From Paenibacillus oenotherae (GTDB lineage Bacteria > Bacillota > Bacilli > Paenibacillales > Paenibacillaceae), in assembly GCF_019443105.1 (NCBI RefSeq), contig NZ_JAHZIJ010000004.1, forward strand, positions 62,001 through 126,000: a stretch of 64,000 nt of DNA, written 5' to 3'. Position numbers and translations under genes: made by a program. Shown here one piece after another: positions 33,466 through 42,283 of the stretch. The notes beneath the pieces were generated by a model. That model saw only the letters and a list, made by a program, of their open reading frames with translations. It ran no database searches and had not been told where the DNA came from. Numbering within the stretch: position 1 is the first letter of the stretch; the number at the start of each line of letters is the position of its first letter.

Positions 33466-34601
33466 ACCTCCTTCTCCTCCTCTTCCGGCTGCTGGTAGAC
33501 ATTCGGCACTTTGATAACGATCATGGTACCTTGGTCTGAGACGACCTCCACGCTCCCGTTTACGAATTCAAGCCGTTCCTTCATCCCCTGAAGTCCATTC
33601 CCTCTAATGCTCGTCCACGGGTCTGCAATACCGATACCATTGTCCTCTATCTTGACGACCAGTTCGGTCCGCAAAGGCTCGATATGGATAGCGCAAGAAG
33701 TAGCGCTGCTGTGCTTCACTACGTTAGTAACAGCTTCCTTCATACACATGCTCACGACATTCTCGGCGATCAGAGAAGTATTGGTTAGCTTAGGATCACC
33801 TTCCACTGTGCATTCGACCTGCGCCGCCTTCAGAATTTGCCGGACCCGATAGATTTCATCCTCCAGCTTCGTTCCCCGCATTCGGGTGACCATTTCCCTG
33901 ACTTCCTTGAGCGCTGTTCTGGCTGTCTGATGGACATCGTTCATTTCCGCCTTGGCTCGGTTCGGGTTTTTCAGTATTAATTTGCCCGCCAGATCGCTCT
34001 TCAAGCCGATTAATGACAGCTTCTGTCCCAGTGTATCGTGAAGATCGCGGGCAATCCGCTGCCGTTCCTCCAGCTTGACCAGCTCGGAGATCCGTTTATT
34101 CGCATCCTCCAGCTGCCCCTGCAGCCTGTCTTCCTTATTCTTGTTATAGGTGTTGACCGGAAGAAGGATAACGGCGATCAGACTGAGAAATACGAACGGA
34201 AACTGGGTGAAGAATACGGGATTCTTCGTCACAAATCCATAATTGATCGTAGCAAAGGTACTGATGAGATGTATCGAATATAGTGTAAAGAAAGCTTTGC
34301 GGTTCTTGAGATTGCCGATAAAAAAAGCCAGGAAGAGGGAAAAGTACACATAGCCGAAAAGCATGCTCATCGCGATTGAGATGGCGATTTGCACGCTTGT
34401 CCAGAAGTATACGATCCAGCCCTTGGATATAAAGGACAGCACATAGCAGATGAAGAACACGATAATCAGCGTGATGCCGATAATAACTTGACTGGTAGAT
34501 GAAGAATAGATGATGAAGTAGAATGGGAGGATGTAAAAGACGACCCATACATAAGGACTAAGCCCCGTGTTTTTGCGAGACATTTCATTCCAATTCCGCA
34601 T
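33462..34601 (-). CDS. desK: Thermosensor histidine kinase DesK
   Basis: The 379-residue membrane kinase has an N-terminal sensor of about five membrane helices (residues 15-155), a linker, the dimerisation-phosphoacceptor motif ERQRIARDLHDTLGQKLSLIGLK (phospho-His in the L-H-D), and an HPK7-type ATPase domain with the N box (MKEAVTNVVKHS) and G box (DNGIGI, GNGLQGMKERL). In Bacillus, membrane thickness at low temperature switches it from phosphatase to kinase for DesR. Start ATG at 34601 after AAAGGAG, 65 bases past des; the track of residues before it is not needed. Confidence 0.9.
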   Translation of the reverse strand: MRNWNEMSRKNTGLSPYVWVVFYILPFYFIIYSSSTSQVIIGITLIIVFFICYVLSFISKGWIVYFWTSVQIAISIAMSMLFGYVYFSLFLAFFIGNLKNRKAFFTLYSIHLISTFATINYGFVTKNPVFFTQFPFVFLSLIAVILLPVNTYNKNKEDRLQGQLEDANKRISELVKLEERQRIARDLHDTLGQKLSLIGLKSDLAGKLILKNPNRAKAEMNDVHQTARTALKEVREMVTRMRGTKLEDEIYRVRQILKAAQVECTVEGDPKLTNTSLIAENVVSMCMKEAVTNVVKHSSATSCAIHIEPLRTELVVKIEDNGIGIADPWTSIRGNGLQGMKERLEFVNGSVEVVSDQGTMIVIKVPNVYQQPEEEEKEV

Positions 34602-34666
34602 GCTGCCGCTCCTTTGCAAGCACCTCTCAACTTACTGCTATTGTAGCATAAATGTTCACAGCAGCG

Positions 34667-35746
34667 TTATTTGCCCTGCAGACTTGTCCTGCGGCCCGCC
34701 ATCCCGTCGAGCTGGCCCTTCACCGCTTCCGCCACTCCGTCGGACTTCGGCAGACGCCGCTTGACCGCTTTGAAGCTGACGAATGTCTTGGCCTTCTCGT
34801 CCCATAGACGGTAACGAAGCGCCTTCAGGCTGCTCGCGATTGTAATGGTTGTTGCCTCTTGAAGCGGCGGTGCAGCGTCATGCGCCTTCTCCAAATTGTA
34901 GTTAGGCACTTTAGGGCTCAAATGATGAACATGGTGAAACCCGATATTGCCGGTTATCCATTGCAAGGGCTTAGGAAGCTTGTAATAGGAGCTGCCCTCC
35001 ACGGCGGCCTGCACAAAGCTCCACTCCTCCTCGTTCTCGAAGTAGGAATCCTCGAATTGATGCTGCACATAGAACAGCCAGATCCCCAGCAAGCCCGCAA
35101 TGAAAAAGACCGGGCCTTGAATCATAAGGAATGCCTGCCATCCGATTGCCTGGCACAGCAGCGTGTACAGCGCAGCAATTGCAATATTGGTCACGTAAGT
35201 ATTAATCCGCTCCTTGCGCCGCGCTCCTCTGCGGTTAAAGCGGTATTGCAAGAGAAATACAGCAATGGGGCCAAGCCCAAGCATGACAAGGGGATTCCGG
35301 TAGAATCGATAGAAGATTCGGCGCCATAGGGGCGAGGCCGCATATTCATCTACAGTAAGGAGCCACATATCCCCTGTTCCTCTTTTGTCGAGGTTGCTGC
35401 TCGTCGCATGATGAATGGTGTGGCTGTGCTTCCACTGCTGGTAAGGAACAAGTGTGAGCACACCTGTAATCGTTCCTAACAGATCATTGGCCAGCCGGCT
35501 CTTGAAGAACGACTGGTGGCAGCAATCGTGAAAGAGAATAAAAGTCCGGACCACGAAGCCGGCCGCAACCACTGTAATCGGCAGCGTCAGCCAATACGAT
35601 ACAGACAAGCTTAAATACGCGGCATACCAGAGCAGAATCAGCGGTCCGATCGTATTTACGATCTGTTTGATGCTTGTTCTCGTATTGATCTCCTCATAGG
35701 GAGCGACGGCCTTTTTCAGCTTAATAATAGGATTGGGTTGATTCAT
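34667..35746 (-). CDS. des: Membrane acyl-lipid desaturase
   Basis: A 359-residue integral membrane fatty-acid desaturase introducing a double bond into phospholipid acyl chains. The three histidine boxes are present: HDCCHQ, HTIHH and HHVHH, with membrane helices between them (for example LLWYAAYLSLSVSYWLTLPI). It is activated by DesR at low temperature, as in B. subtilis (delta-5 desaturase). ATG at 35746 is preceded by GAGG. The order des-desK-desR is the classical module. The C-terminal 30 residues are basic. Confidence 0.93.
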   Translation of the reverse strand: MNQPNPIIKLKKAVAPYEEINTRTSIKQIVNTIGPLILLWYAAYLSLSVSYWLTLPITVVAAGFVVRTFILFHDCCHQSFFKSRLANDLLGTITGVLTLVPYQQWKHSHTIHHATSSNLDKRGTGDMWLLTVDEYAASPLWRRIFYRFYRNPLVMLGLGPIAVFLLQYRFNRRGARRKERINTYVTNIAIAALYTLLCQAIGWQAFLMIQGPVFFIAGLLGIWLFYVQHQFEDSYFENEEEWSFVQAAVEGSSYYKLPKPLQWITGNIGFHHVHHLSPKVPNYNLEKAHDAAPPLQEATTITIASSLKALRYRLWDEKAKTFVSFKAVKRRLPKSDGVAEAVKGQLDGMAGRRTSLQGK

Positions 35747-35816
35747 CGCCTATGATCCTCCTCTGTCTTGGCGCCAGACATATGTATCCGAGCCCCAGCA
35801 GCATAACTATATCCTC

Positions 35817-35882
35817 ATTATAGAAAATACAGCCGCGGTATTTAAGGCATAAACGTCAAGGAGTGGGTATGACAAATGTCAT
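35817..35882 (-). promoter_or_regulatory. Candidate des promoter with DesR operator
   Basis: The perfect palindrome ATGACAAATGTCAT (35869-35882; on the minus strand ATGACATTTGTCAT) lies upstream of a -10-like TATAAT at 35822-35817 and a weak TTAAAT at -35. It resembles the DesR sites of B. subtilis, which are built from TGACA/TGTCA half-sites. Confidence 0.6.
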
Positions 35883-35889
35883 ATAAGAT

Positions 35890-35965
35890 GATCCATCATC
35901 GCAGGCATTTGGCCATTATGGCGTCCTGTAACCGATATTCATGCACATTCGCAGGCTTCTTACTC
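35890..35965. repeat. Family A repeat units
   Basis: Two decayed units, CATCATCGCAGGCATTTGGCC and ATTCATGCACATTCGCAGGC, precede a MITE-like element, as at the other two MITE copies. Confidence 0.55.
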
Positions 35966-35997
35966 CGTCACTCTGCCCTCTAACCACACTTGGAGAA

Positions 35998-36157
35998 GGA
36001 GTTGTACAGAAAGTTGTTTGATGATTTCAGAGTCCCCGCTAAGTCCCCTAAATACAATAAAAAAGATGCTTCCAGCCCCACTTTCAGTGGTTTTGGAGGC
36101 ATCTCTTCCCATCATTCGGGACTGACTTATTGGATGTTGGACTTTTCGGACAGCCCT
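35998..36157 (+). mobile_element. MITE-like element, copy 2
   Basis: Starts GGAGTTGTACAGAAAGT and ends with the inverse of GGGCTGTCCGAAAAGT; contains GAGTCCCCGCTAAGTCCC and the central inverted repeat (GATGCTTCCAGCCCCACT/AGTGGTTTTGGAGGCATC). Same element as at 8072-8237, opposite orientation, about 160 bp. No transposase. Confidence 0.65.
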
Positions 36158-36203
36158 TCTTTGAAACGTTTGGGTTAGATTCTATCCGCTATAGTAGTAG
36201 CGT

Positions 36204-36884
36204 TTAAGGCGCGTAATCCCCGTTGTAGCTGACAAGCGCAACGTCCTTCACGCCGTCGAATGAGGACAGCTCGGACACGAATGCCGTGTTATCGTCTTTA
36301 AGCCGCAGCTCTACCGTCATCTCCGTCATATCCTTGCGGATCGTCTTGGACTTCAGCACATGCTTGATACGGCGCAATGTCACCATGACTTGCTCGTTCG
36401 CTTTGCCTTCGTATTGAATGACCAGCAGATAAGGCGCGTCCTTCCCTTTGCGCTTGGCCAAGAAGAACAGCACAGCGCTAATAGCGATCGATCCCAGTAT
36501 GGCGATCGGATAGATCTTCGCGCCAGTTGCAATACCTACCGCCACTGCCCAGAAGGTGTACATAATATCCATCGGATCCTTGACCGCTGTACGGAAACGC
36601 ACAATACTGAGTGCGCCGACCATCCCGAGCGAGAGTACGATATTCGTACTGATCGTCATGATGATCAGCGTGGTCAGCATCGTCATAATAACGAACGTTA
36701 CATTGTAATTATGGCTGTAAACGACACCGCGGAACGTTTTGTAATACGTCCAATAAATAAACATTCCCAGCGCAAAAGCAATTAGAAGCGCGATGACGAT
36801 TTCCAGCAGCGCCACCTGCTTAAATGATTCAAGCTCAAGCACGCTTTTCTTAAATAAATCTCCGAAATTAGTTATTTCTCCCAT
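36204..36884 (-). CDS. DUF4956 membrane protein
   Basis: A 226-residue protein with three to four membrane helices in the first 150 residues (LLEIVIALLIAFALGMFIYW; VTFVIMTMLTTLIIMTIS; ILGSIAISAVLFFLA) and a conserved LGMVGALSIVRFRTAVKDPMDIMYTFWAVAVGI segment typical of DUF4956. The C-terminal domain is a ferredoxin-like beta-alpha fold. The function is unknown, but DUF4956 genes are nearly always next to VTC-domain genes, as here. ATG at 36884 follows AGGAACAG, 24 bases after the VTC gene. It is the last gene of the pel operon. Confidence 0.85.
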   Translation of the reverse strand: MGEITNFGDLFKKSVLELESFKQVALLEIVIALLIAFALGMFIYWTYYKTFRGVVYSHNYNVTFVIMTMLTTLIIMTISTNIVLSLGMVGALSIVRFRTAVKDPMDIMYTFWAVAVGIATGAKIYPIAILGSIAISAVLFFLAKRKGKDAPYLLVIQYEGKANEQVMVTLRRIKHVLKSKTIRKDMTEMTVELRLKDDNTAFVSELSSFDGVKDVALVSYNGDYAP

Positions 36885-36908
36885 TTTGAAACTGTTCCTC
36901 CTATACGC

Positions 36909-37616
36909 TTAATCCGCGTAGCTTTTTCTTCTTTCCCTGCAAATGACATACTTGGAAATCGTGGAGCGCTGATGTGCGGACATCTGAATGAGCCCGTAGA
37001 CAAAGTCCGGCAGAAACTGATTGTATTTCACTTCGAGTATCGTCTTGGGTCCCTCTATCGATTCTACCATCGGCAGATTGACATCGAAGATATCAAGAGA
37101 TTGAATACTCGCCTTCAGCTGTTTGTCGAATGTAATCCGCACATCGCTGATAGGAAAGATATACGCTTCGCGAACATAATCGACGACGACGCCCGGCTTC
37201 ATCAGGCCGTGCTTGCAATCATAATAGAAATCCCGGATTAGCTTATGCTCCGCATCTCTCATAAAATCGATATCGCCGCTTATGATCCTCTCATACTCTT
37301 CCCGGGTCATGCTGGCCGATTCCTTGGCGATATAATCGTGATACTTGCTCTTGCGCTCCAGCTTGATCACCGCATCGCTCTTGTTGTAGATGCGAATCCG
37401 GTATTTTTTGCGCCGAAACACGCCGTTGTTCTTATCAAGCAGGGAGGTCTCGTGCATATCGTCAAAATATAGACTGCGTATATGATACCCTTCCCGACCG
37501 ATGGAGTTCTTGTCCATCATCAGAACTGCGCCAACCCGATCCCGCAATGCCTGCGCCTCATGATAATGGATATAATACTTCATTTCATGGCGGAGCTTCT
37601 TTCCATCGAATTGCAT
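36909..37616 (-). CDS. VTC-domain polyphosphate polymerase-like protein
   Basis: The 235-residue protein is a triphosphate-tunnel-fold enzyme of the VTC group: a Glu/Lys-rich tunnel lined by HEMKYYI, RRKKYRIRIYNKSD, IKLERKSK, TILEVKYNQFLPDFV and SKYVICRERR. Yeast VTC makes polyphosphate from ATP; bacterial VTC proteins beside CotH and DUF4956 are not characterised well. The TTG at 37628 or the ATG at 37616 are possible starts; ATG is preferred though slightly far from GGGAGG. It is the middle gene of the CotH-VTC-DUF4956 tail of the pel operon. Confidence 0.82.
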   Translation of the reverse strand: MQFDGKKLRHEMKYYIHYHEAQALRDRVGAVLMMDKNSIGREGYHIRSLYFDDMHETSLLDKNNGVFRRKKYRIRIYNKSDAVIKLERKSKYHDYIAKESASMTREEYERIISGDIDFMRDAEHKLIRDFYYDCKHGLMKPGVVVDYVREAYIFPISDVRITFDKQLKASIQSLDIFDVNLPMVESIEGPKTILEVKYNQFLPDFVYGLIQMSAHQRSTISKYVICRERRKSYAD

Positions 37617-37676
37617 GCTGATCCGCAACCTCCCTTCTCTACCCGTTGTAATAACTGCTCGAATGATTATGCTGCG

Positions 37677-39401
37677 TTAATCTACATTAATTCTCCGCAC
37701 ACCGAAATGCGGGGTATTATCCGTATCTGTATACTCATCGAAGGCCGGTGTTTCATTCCCATTGGAATCTCTTGCCACTACCTTCCAATAATACATGCCT
37801 GCGGGCAGTTTCTCCGCCGTTACTGTCAAACCTGACAATGTCTCATCCATAATCGGATTCGTGAAGTTCGGGTTCTTGGCAAGCTGGAATCGGTAGGTCA
37901 AGTCCTCGCCTTCAAGATCGTATGACTCTCCCCATTTGAAGACCGTGTCACCGTTCTCCTGCACTATATCCGCCAAGTAGAACGGCATCGGGTTATCCAG
38001 TACTTTTTTAAACTTCTCGACTGCCGTTACCGACAATTGCTTGACCTGCTCGATCTCATCATCGATTTCATTCAGATCTTTGGGCAGGAACGACAAGTCC
38101 GGATCTCTGCTGATATACCGTTCTACAGTAGGCCAGTACGATTCAATATACTTCGATGTTTGCTCAGGAGTGATAATGGTTTGCAGCTTCTCAATCTTGT
38201 CCGTCAGCTGCTGCACATTATCAGGGTTTTTGAAGAACCGCTTCTGCAGCACATTCCCCCAATAGTTAGCTATCCCTCTCTGCCATGAAGCGCGTCGAAC
38301 GGCACTAACCTCGTTGAAATCGCGATCTCCCCAGCCGCCGTCATAATCCCATGGCATGAAGAACCATTTGTTCGAGTTCAATGGAGAGTACAGCAAGAAA
38401 TTCTGGTTGATCGTATCATAATTATCCATAATAATATTGACCGCCATCCAGGTTAGAAAATTGTCACGGTCAAAATGCTTGTCGAACACCTCGTCAAACG
38501 GGAGGGTGTAGTTGTTGATTTCATCCAGCATCGTCAGAAGCTTCTCGTGATTGTCGCTGCCTTTGGTTTCGAGAATCATGTCAAAGGCCTGCTTGTTGTA
38601 TTCAGGGTCATCCTTCTTCTTCAGAGCATCCCCGTAGCGCAGAAATTCAAAGTTGACCGCTTTATACAGATGTCCGTTAGGGTCAAGGCCATGCGATCGC
38701 AGGAACGATTTGTTCGGCTGCTCGATCTGTGTATAAAGGCCATAATCCTTATATTTGGCGTTGCTGCCCGCTGTCAAATCCTTCACATACAAGTGAACGA
38801 ATTGGGTACGCAAGCTTGTAAAGTCGGGAATCATCTTGAAATAATCAAAGCTTAGCTTGTTGCGCAGACGGGTGGAATCAAAAGCATGCTTGACCAGATT
38901 GATCGTTTTTTGATTGCGCCATAATCCCGTATCATCGAATAGCTTGATTTTGTAAGACTTCTGATCCCCTTTAAGGGTGGACTTTCCCCGAATGGTTATT
39001 TCACCATTGGCATGCGTATCGCCAAAGCCGAACATCCCGCTCTTGGTGCCTTCCTCTGTCCCCTGCTGCAGCAGGACATCCAGCTTATTGTCCTCGGTAT
39101 TGTCTTCTACACGTCTAACGCTGTTGAACTGGCTCCATGACAACGGATGATCCGCAGTGAGGTTATGCTCCGATACCGTCAAATAAAAGGTGACGATATC
39201 TTCGTTCCCATCCTCGGTGTAGACGCTGCGGTCTTCAACCAGCTTCGTGCTGTAGGCAGCAGCGAGTTCTTCCTTGCTTGTTACTGTACTGACTGGTTGT
39301 GTGGTTGTGGTATCATTGACTTCCCCCGTGCACCCGGCCACTGCCAGCATTCCGGCAGCTGCCAGGCACACACCTACCCAAGACTTAATCGATCGTTTCA
39401 T
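37677..39401 (-). CDS. CotH-kinase-domain lipoprotein
   Basis: This 574-residue lipoprotein has the signal peptide and lipobox AVAGC (about residue 24), a CotH kinase domain (about 70-450) and a C-terminal fibronectin-III-like domain. The CotH domain shows the atypical kinase signs: substrate/ATP region RGKSTLKGDQKSYKIKLFDD, NLVKHAFDSTRLRNKLSFDYF, and the metal-binding DYDGGWGDRDF after the FFMPW motif. Bacillus CotH phosphorylates spore coat proteins; here it is exported and anchored, so it may phosphorylate wall-associated partners or act without kinase activity. ATG 39401 follows AGGAGG, 29 bases after pelG in the pel operon. Confidence 0.85.
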   Translation of the reverse strand: MKRSIKSWVGVCLAAAGMLAVAGCTGEVNDTTTTQPVSTVTSKEELAAAYSTKLVEDRSVYTEDGNEDIVTFYLTVSEHNLTADHPLSWSQFNSVRRVEDNTEDNKLDVLLQQGTEEGTKSGMFGFGDTHANGEITIRGKSTLKGDQKSYKIKLFDDTGLWRNQKTINLVKHAFDSTRLRNKLSFDYFKMIPDFTSLRTQFVHLYVKDLTAGSNAKYKDYGLYTQIEQPNKSFLRSHGLDPNGHLYKAVNFEFLRYGDALKKKDDPEYNKQAFDMILETKGSDNHEKLLTMLDEINNYTLPFDEVFDKHFDRDNFLTWMAVNIIMDNYDTINQNFLLYSPLNSNKWFFMPWDYDGGWGDRDFNEVSAVRRASWQRGIANYWGNVLQKRFFKNPDNVQQLTDKIEKLQTIITPEQTSKYIESYWPTVERYISRDPDLSFLPKDLNEIDDEIEQVKQLSVTAVEKFKKVLDNPMPFYLADIVQENGDTVFKWGESYDLEGEDLTYRFQLAKNPNFTNPIMDETLSGLTVTAEKLPAGMYYWKVVARDSNGNETPAFDEYTDTDNTPHFGVRRINVD

Positions 39402-39430
39402 CTGTTCCTCCTGTATCCAATAAATCCAGC

Positions 39431-40867
39431 CTATTCTTCTTCCTTGCTCCGCGCCAGCATCCGCGTGTATTTGTTATCGTATTCCTTCGCCACAAGCGGC
39501 TGGGCGCTAAAGGTGAAGTAATCCAAATTGCTCAGCAAGTAAATCAACCGCCAAAGTGTCAGCAATAAAGTCAAGAACGACGCCATAAAGAAAGAGAAGC
39601 CCTGATCTCCCAGAATGACCGAAAGCGTTGAGAAGCCGACATTGAGCACAAGGAATGCAGCCGCCAGCCATAGAACACCCTTCCGGTCATCGAAATACAG
39701 CAAGACGAGAGACAGAACGCTGTATATGATGTACGAGAAGAATCCCATGACCAGAATGTTGTACACATCAATCTGTGCGGATGTAAATCCGATGAATGGC
39801 AGAAAGCGAATACCAAGCGCAACCGCCATGATGGAGAAGAAGAACTGAACCCCCATGATCAGCGTCAGCTGCTGGACGATGACATGATAAATGCCCTTCT
39901 TCGCTTCGTTAATATCTGTAATGGACCCTCTGGTCAGAATCGCATCGTAATAGCCGCGGAATTTGTCATAGAAGACGGTTTCCAGTGACACCACGAACAT
40001 GATCAGCGTCGGGATCGCGGAGATAAAGGCGTAGAAGACCGCAATATCGTACTCCGGGGCCATCCAGAACGTATTTCCGACCAGCCTTCCCGCAGAGCCT
40101 GCCCATTGCAGCATCTGGTGGGAATATAAGCCGAGCGCAGTCAGTCCGCCGATTGCAATGAGAGAAGGATATTTGCGCAAGTAGCCAAAGAATGAAAAGC
40201 TCGGCAGCGACTTGCCTGTCTTGAAGAACCGCTCGATCTGGATGAACAGCATCCCTGCCGAGACACCAAACCCGATATCAATGGCGAAAAGAATAGCCGA
40301 CACTGTGCGGATCTCCAGCACTTCCAGCACACCAATGACCAGGAGCAGAGCCAGCAGAGCGCCAACGAGAAAGGCGATTCCAACCTTGCGGTAATCCTTC
40401 ATCGCCGAAACAAAGATGGTCTGGGTCCATAGTGTAATGAGCGTCATATAAAGCAGGAATAACGCCACCTTCGCCGCGAGCGGCAGATCGGTAAGAAGCA
40501 GGAATATAACCGCAGGAACGCCGCCGATCAGGAAGTTAACTTTGATGCTGCCGTGATAGGTCGAGAGCAGCGCATCATAATAGCCTTGATAGATAAAATC
40601 CGAGAAGGCGCGCGTAACGAACATATTAAGCAAATTCGTCGCGATATAGGAGAACATAAACGCATAGGTGACACACGCGAGGAAAAGTTCACGATCCACG
40701 AACGAGACCTCATAATCAATCAACAGCCACTGCACGACCGAAACGAGCAGAATGCAGCAGAGCATAGGGCCAATCGTCACAAGGGAGGAATAGGTGAAGG
40801 CCTTCACTTTATTGACTAGTCCGCTTTTGTCGTATAGCTTCTTTAGTTCAAATCCTATTCCGGCCAT
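39431..40867 (-). CDS. pelG: Pel polysaccharide exporter PelG
   Basis: A 478-residue inner-membrane protein of the MATE/MVF-like exporter type with about twelve membrane helices (for example VTIGPMLCCILLVSVVQWLLI; FLIGGVPAVIFLLLTDLPLAAKVALFLLYM). PelG carries the growing Pel chain (acetylated galactosamine-rich polymer) across the membrane. ATG at 40867 (GGCATTGTCC on plus) starts MAGIGFELKKLYDKSG, the conserved PelG N-terminus; the longer start at 40924 lies inside pelF. The ends of pelF and pelG overlap by 20 bases, typical of the pel operon. Confidence 0.9.
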   Translation of the reverse strand: MAGIGFELKKLYDKSGLVNKVKAFTYSSLVTIGPMLCCILLVSVVQWLLIDYEVSFVDRELFLACVTYAFMFSYIATNLLNMFVTRAFSDFIYQGYYDALLSTYHGSIKVNFLIGGVPAVIFLLLTDLPLAAKVALFLLYMTLITLWTQTIFVSAMKDYRKVGIAFLVGALLALLLVIGVLEVLEIRTVSAILFAIDIGFGVSAGMLFIQIERFFKTGKSLPSFSFFGYLRKYPSLIAIGGLTALGLYSHQMLQWAGSAGRLVGNTFWMAPEYDIAVFYAFISAIPTLIMFVVSLETVFYDKFRGYYDAILTRGSITDINEAKKGIYHVIVQQLTLIMGVQFFFSIMAVALGIRFLPFIGFTSAQIDVYNILVMGFFSYIIYSVLSLVLLYFDDRKGVLWLAAAFLVLNVGFSTLSVILGDQGFSFFMASFLTLLLTLWRLIYLLSNLDYFTFSAQPLVAKEYDNKYTRMLARSKEEE

Positions 40868-42281
40868 TGTCCCGCCCCCCGTACTGTTGATACAACGCTT
40901 TGTAGCTGTCAATGAATGCATCATGGCTATACTTGTCCTGGGCCCGCTTCAATCCGCTTGCCCCGAATTCCTTCCTCAGCCGCTCACTGCGGCAGAGCTG
41001 GATAATTGCTTGGCCAATCTGCTCATAGTTCATGACCGGCACGACATAACCGGCTTGCCCGTAATCATCATCCACACCGTAAAGCAGCTCTTTGCAGCTC
41101 CCTACATCTGTCGTGACAAAAGGCTTGCCCGCCGCCATCCCTTCCAGCACCGCTAATGGCTGGCCTTCGCTGATGCTCGTCAGGGCCAGAATATCCATCT
41201 TGCCAATATACGCCTTGATGTCGATGCTCCCTGTGAACACGACATCCTGCAAATTCAGTGCTTCGACGAGCCCCATACATTCCTCGTAGTATTCCATGTC
41301 CTCTTCGTAAGGACCCATAATGAAGAACTTGGCCTCTGGCACCTCGTGCTTCACTACCTGGAAGCTGTGGAGCATCGTCTTGATATCTTTGATCGGCACC
41401 ACCCTGACAAGTCCCCCGATCCATATCGGTTCTTCCTTGGCCTTGACGTCGAGCCCCTGGAATCCCTCTATACGAACACCGTTGGGTATAATGCTGATCT
41501 TGTTCTCGTCACAGCCAAGCTCCGCTTGTATTTCCTGGTTCCGCTTGAACAAGGTGATAACATGATCCGAATATTGATAGGCGCAGGCTGATAACGTATA
41601 GAAATACTCGATCCACACATTCTTAAAGTATCCCTTAACCCATTCAGCTTTAATAATTTCTTCTTCGCGCTCCCGTGAATAGATGCCATGCTCGGTCAGC
41701 AGCATCGGCTTGTTGTGCAGATGCTTGCCAAGCGCGGCAATAACGCCGGAGTAGCCCGTCGCAACAGCATGATAGATATCCGCCTCAGGCACCGGCTCCC
41801 GGATTGTAAGCAGCAGCGGCAGGATCATCGAGCGTACCGTCCAGAACATCTCGGTAAACGGAATCTGATCGTAGTTCTCCACGCAAAGCTCGCTCATAAC
41901 GTCAAAGTAATCCTTGCTCATGAGAAAATCAGCTGCGTTCTTGAGTTTGTTGTTGCGCAGCACTTCAAAGATCGGTTCCCAATCCACCTGTTTGCCGCCG
42001 CCGATCAATGACTTGATCGCACCCTTCTGAACGGCATTAAGCTTAATGCGGTGTCCCCACTCGCCTTCCACGCGCAGATACTCATCCAGGAACACTTCCC
42101 GCACCTCAACCACATTCGACGGCAATGCATATTTGAATTGCCCCTGCTGCTTGCTCTCGGCAGCGATGGCATAAATGATAAACTGATGCTCGGGCATATT
42201 CGTGATCAAAGAATGAATCCAGCTGGAAACCCCGCCCGTGATGTAGGGATAGGAGCCTTCTGCAACCATACAGATTCTCAA
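40848..42281 (-). CDS. pelF: Pel glycosyltransferase PelF
   Basis: This GT4-type glycosyltransferase has 477 residues: N-terminal MRICMVAEGSYPYITGGVSSW and the donor-binding part with LLTEHGIYSRERE, SIIPNGVRIEGF, a GLVRVVPIKDIKTM region and the E-x7-E motif SEGQPLAVLEGMAAGKPFVTTDVG. PelF uses UDP-sugar to polymerise the Pel backbone and works with PelG. Start is TTG at 42281, seven bases after GGAGGG, immediately beyond the pelA stop. Soluble and cytosolic, as for the family. Confidence 0.93.
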   Translation of the reverse strand: MRICMVAEGSYPYITGGVSSWIHSLITNMPEHQFIIYAIAAESKQQGQFKYALPSNVVEVREVFLDEYLRVEGEWGHRIKLNAVQKGAIKSLIGGGKQVDWEPIFEVLRNNKLKNAADFLMSKDYFDVMSELCVENYDQIPFTEMFWTVRSMILPLLLTIREPVPEADIYHAVATGYSGVIAALGKHLHNKPMLLTEHGIYSREREEEIIKAEWVKGYFKNVWIEYFYTLSACAYQYSDHVITLFKRNQEIQAELGCDENKISIIPNGVRIEGFQGLDVKAKEEPIWIGGLVRVVPIKDIKTMLHSFQVVKHEVPEAKFFIMGPYEEDMEYYEECMGLVEALNLQDVVFTGSIDIKAYIGKMDILALTSISEGQPLAVLEGMAAGKPFVTTDVGSCKELLYGVDDDYGQAGYVVPVMNYEQIGQAIIQLCRSERLRKEFGASGLKRAQDKYSHDAFIDSYKALYQQYGGRDNGRNRI

Positions 42282-42283
42282 AG

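Noticed and set aside
39147-39521. 124-codon plus-strand frame across the start of the CotH gene
   Set aside because: Shadow of the real CotH and PelG genes with no ribosome site.
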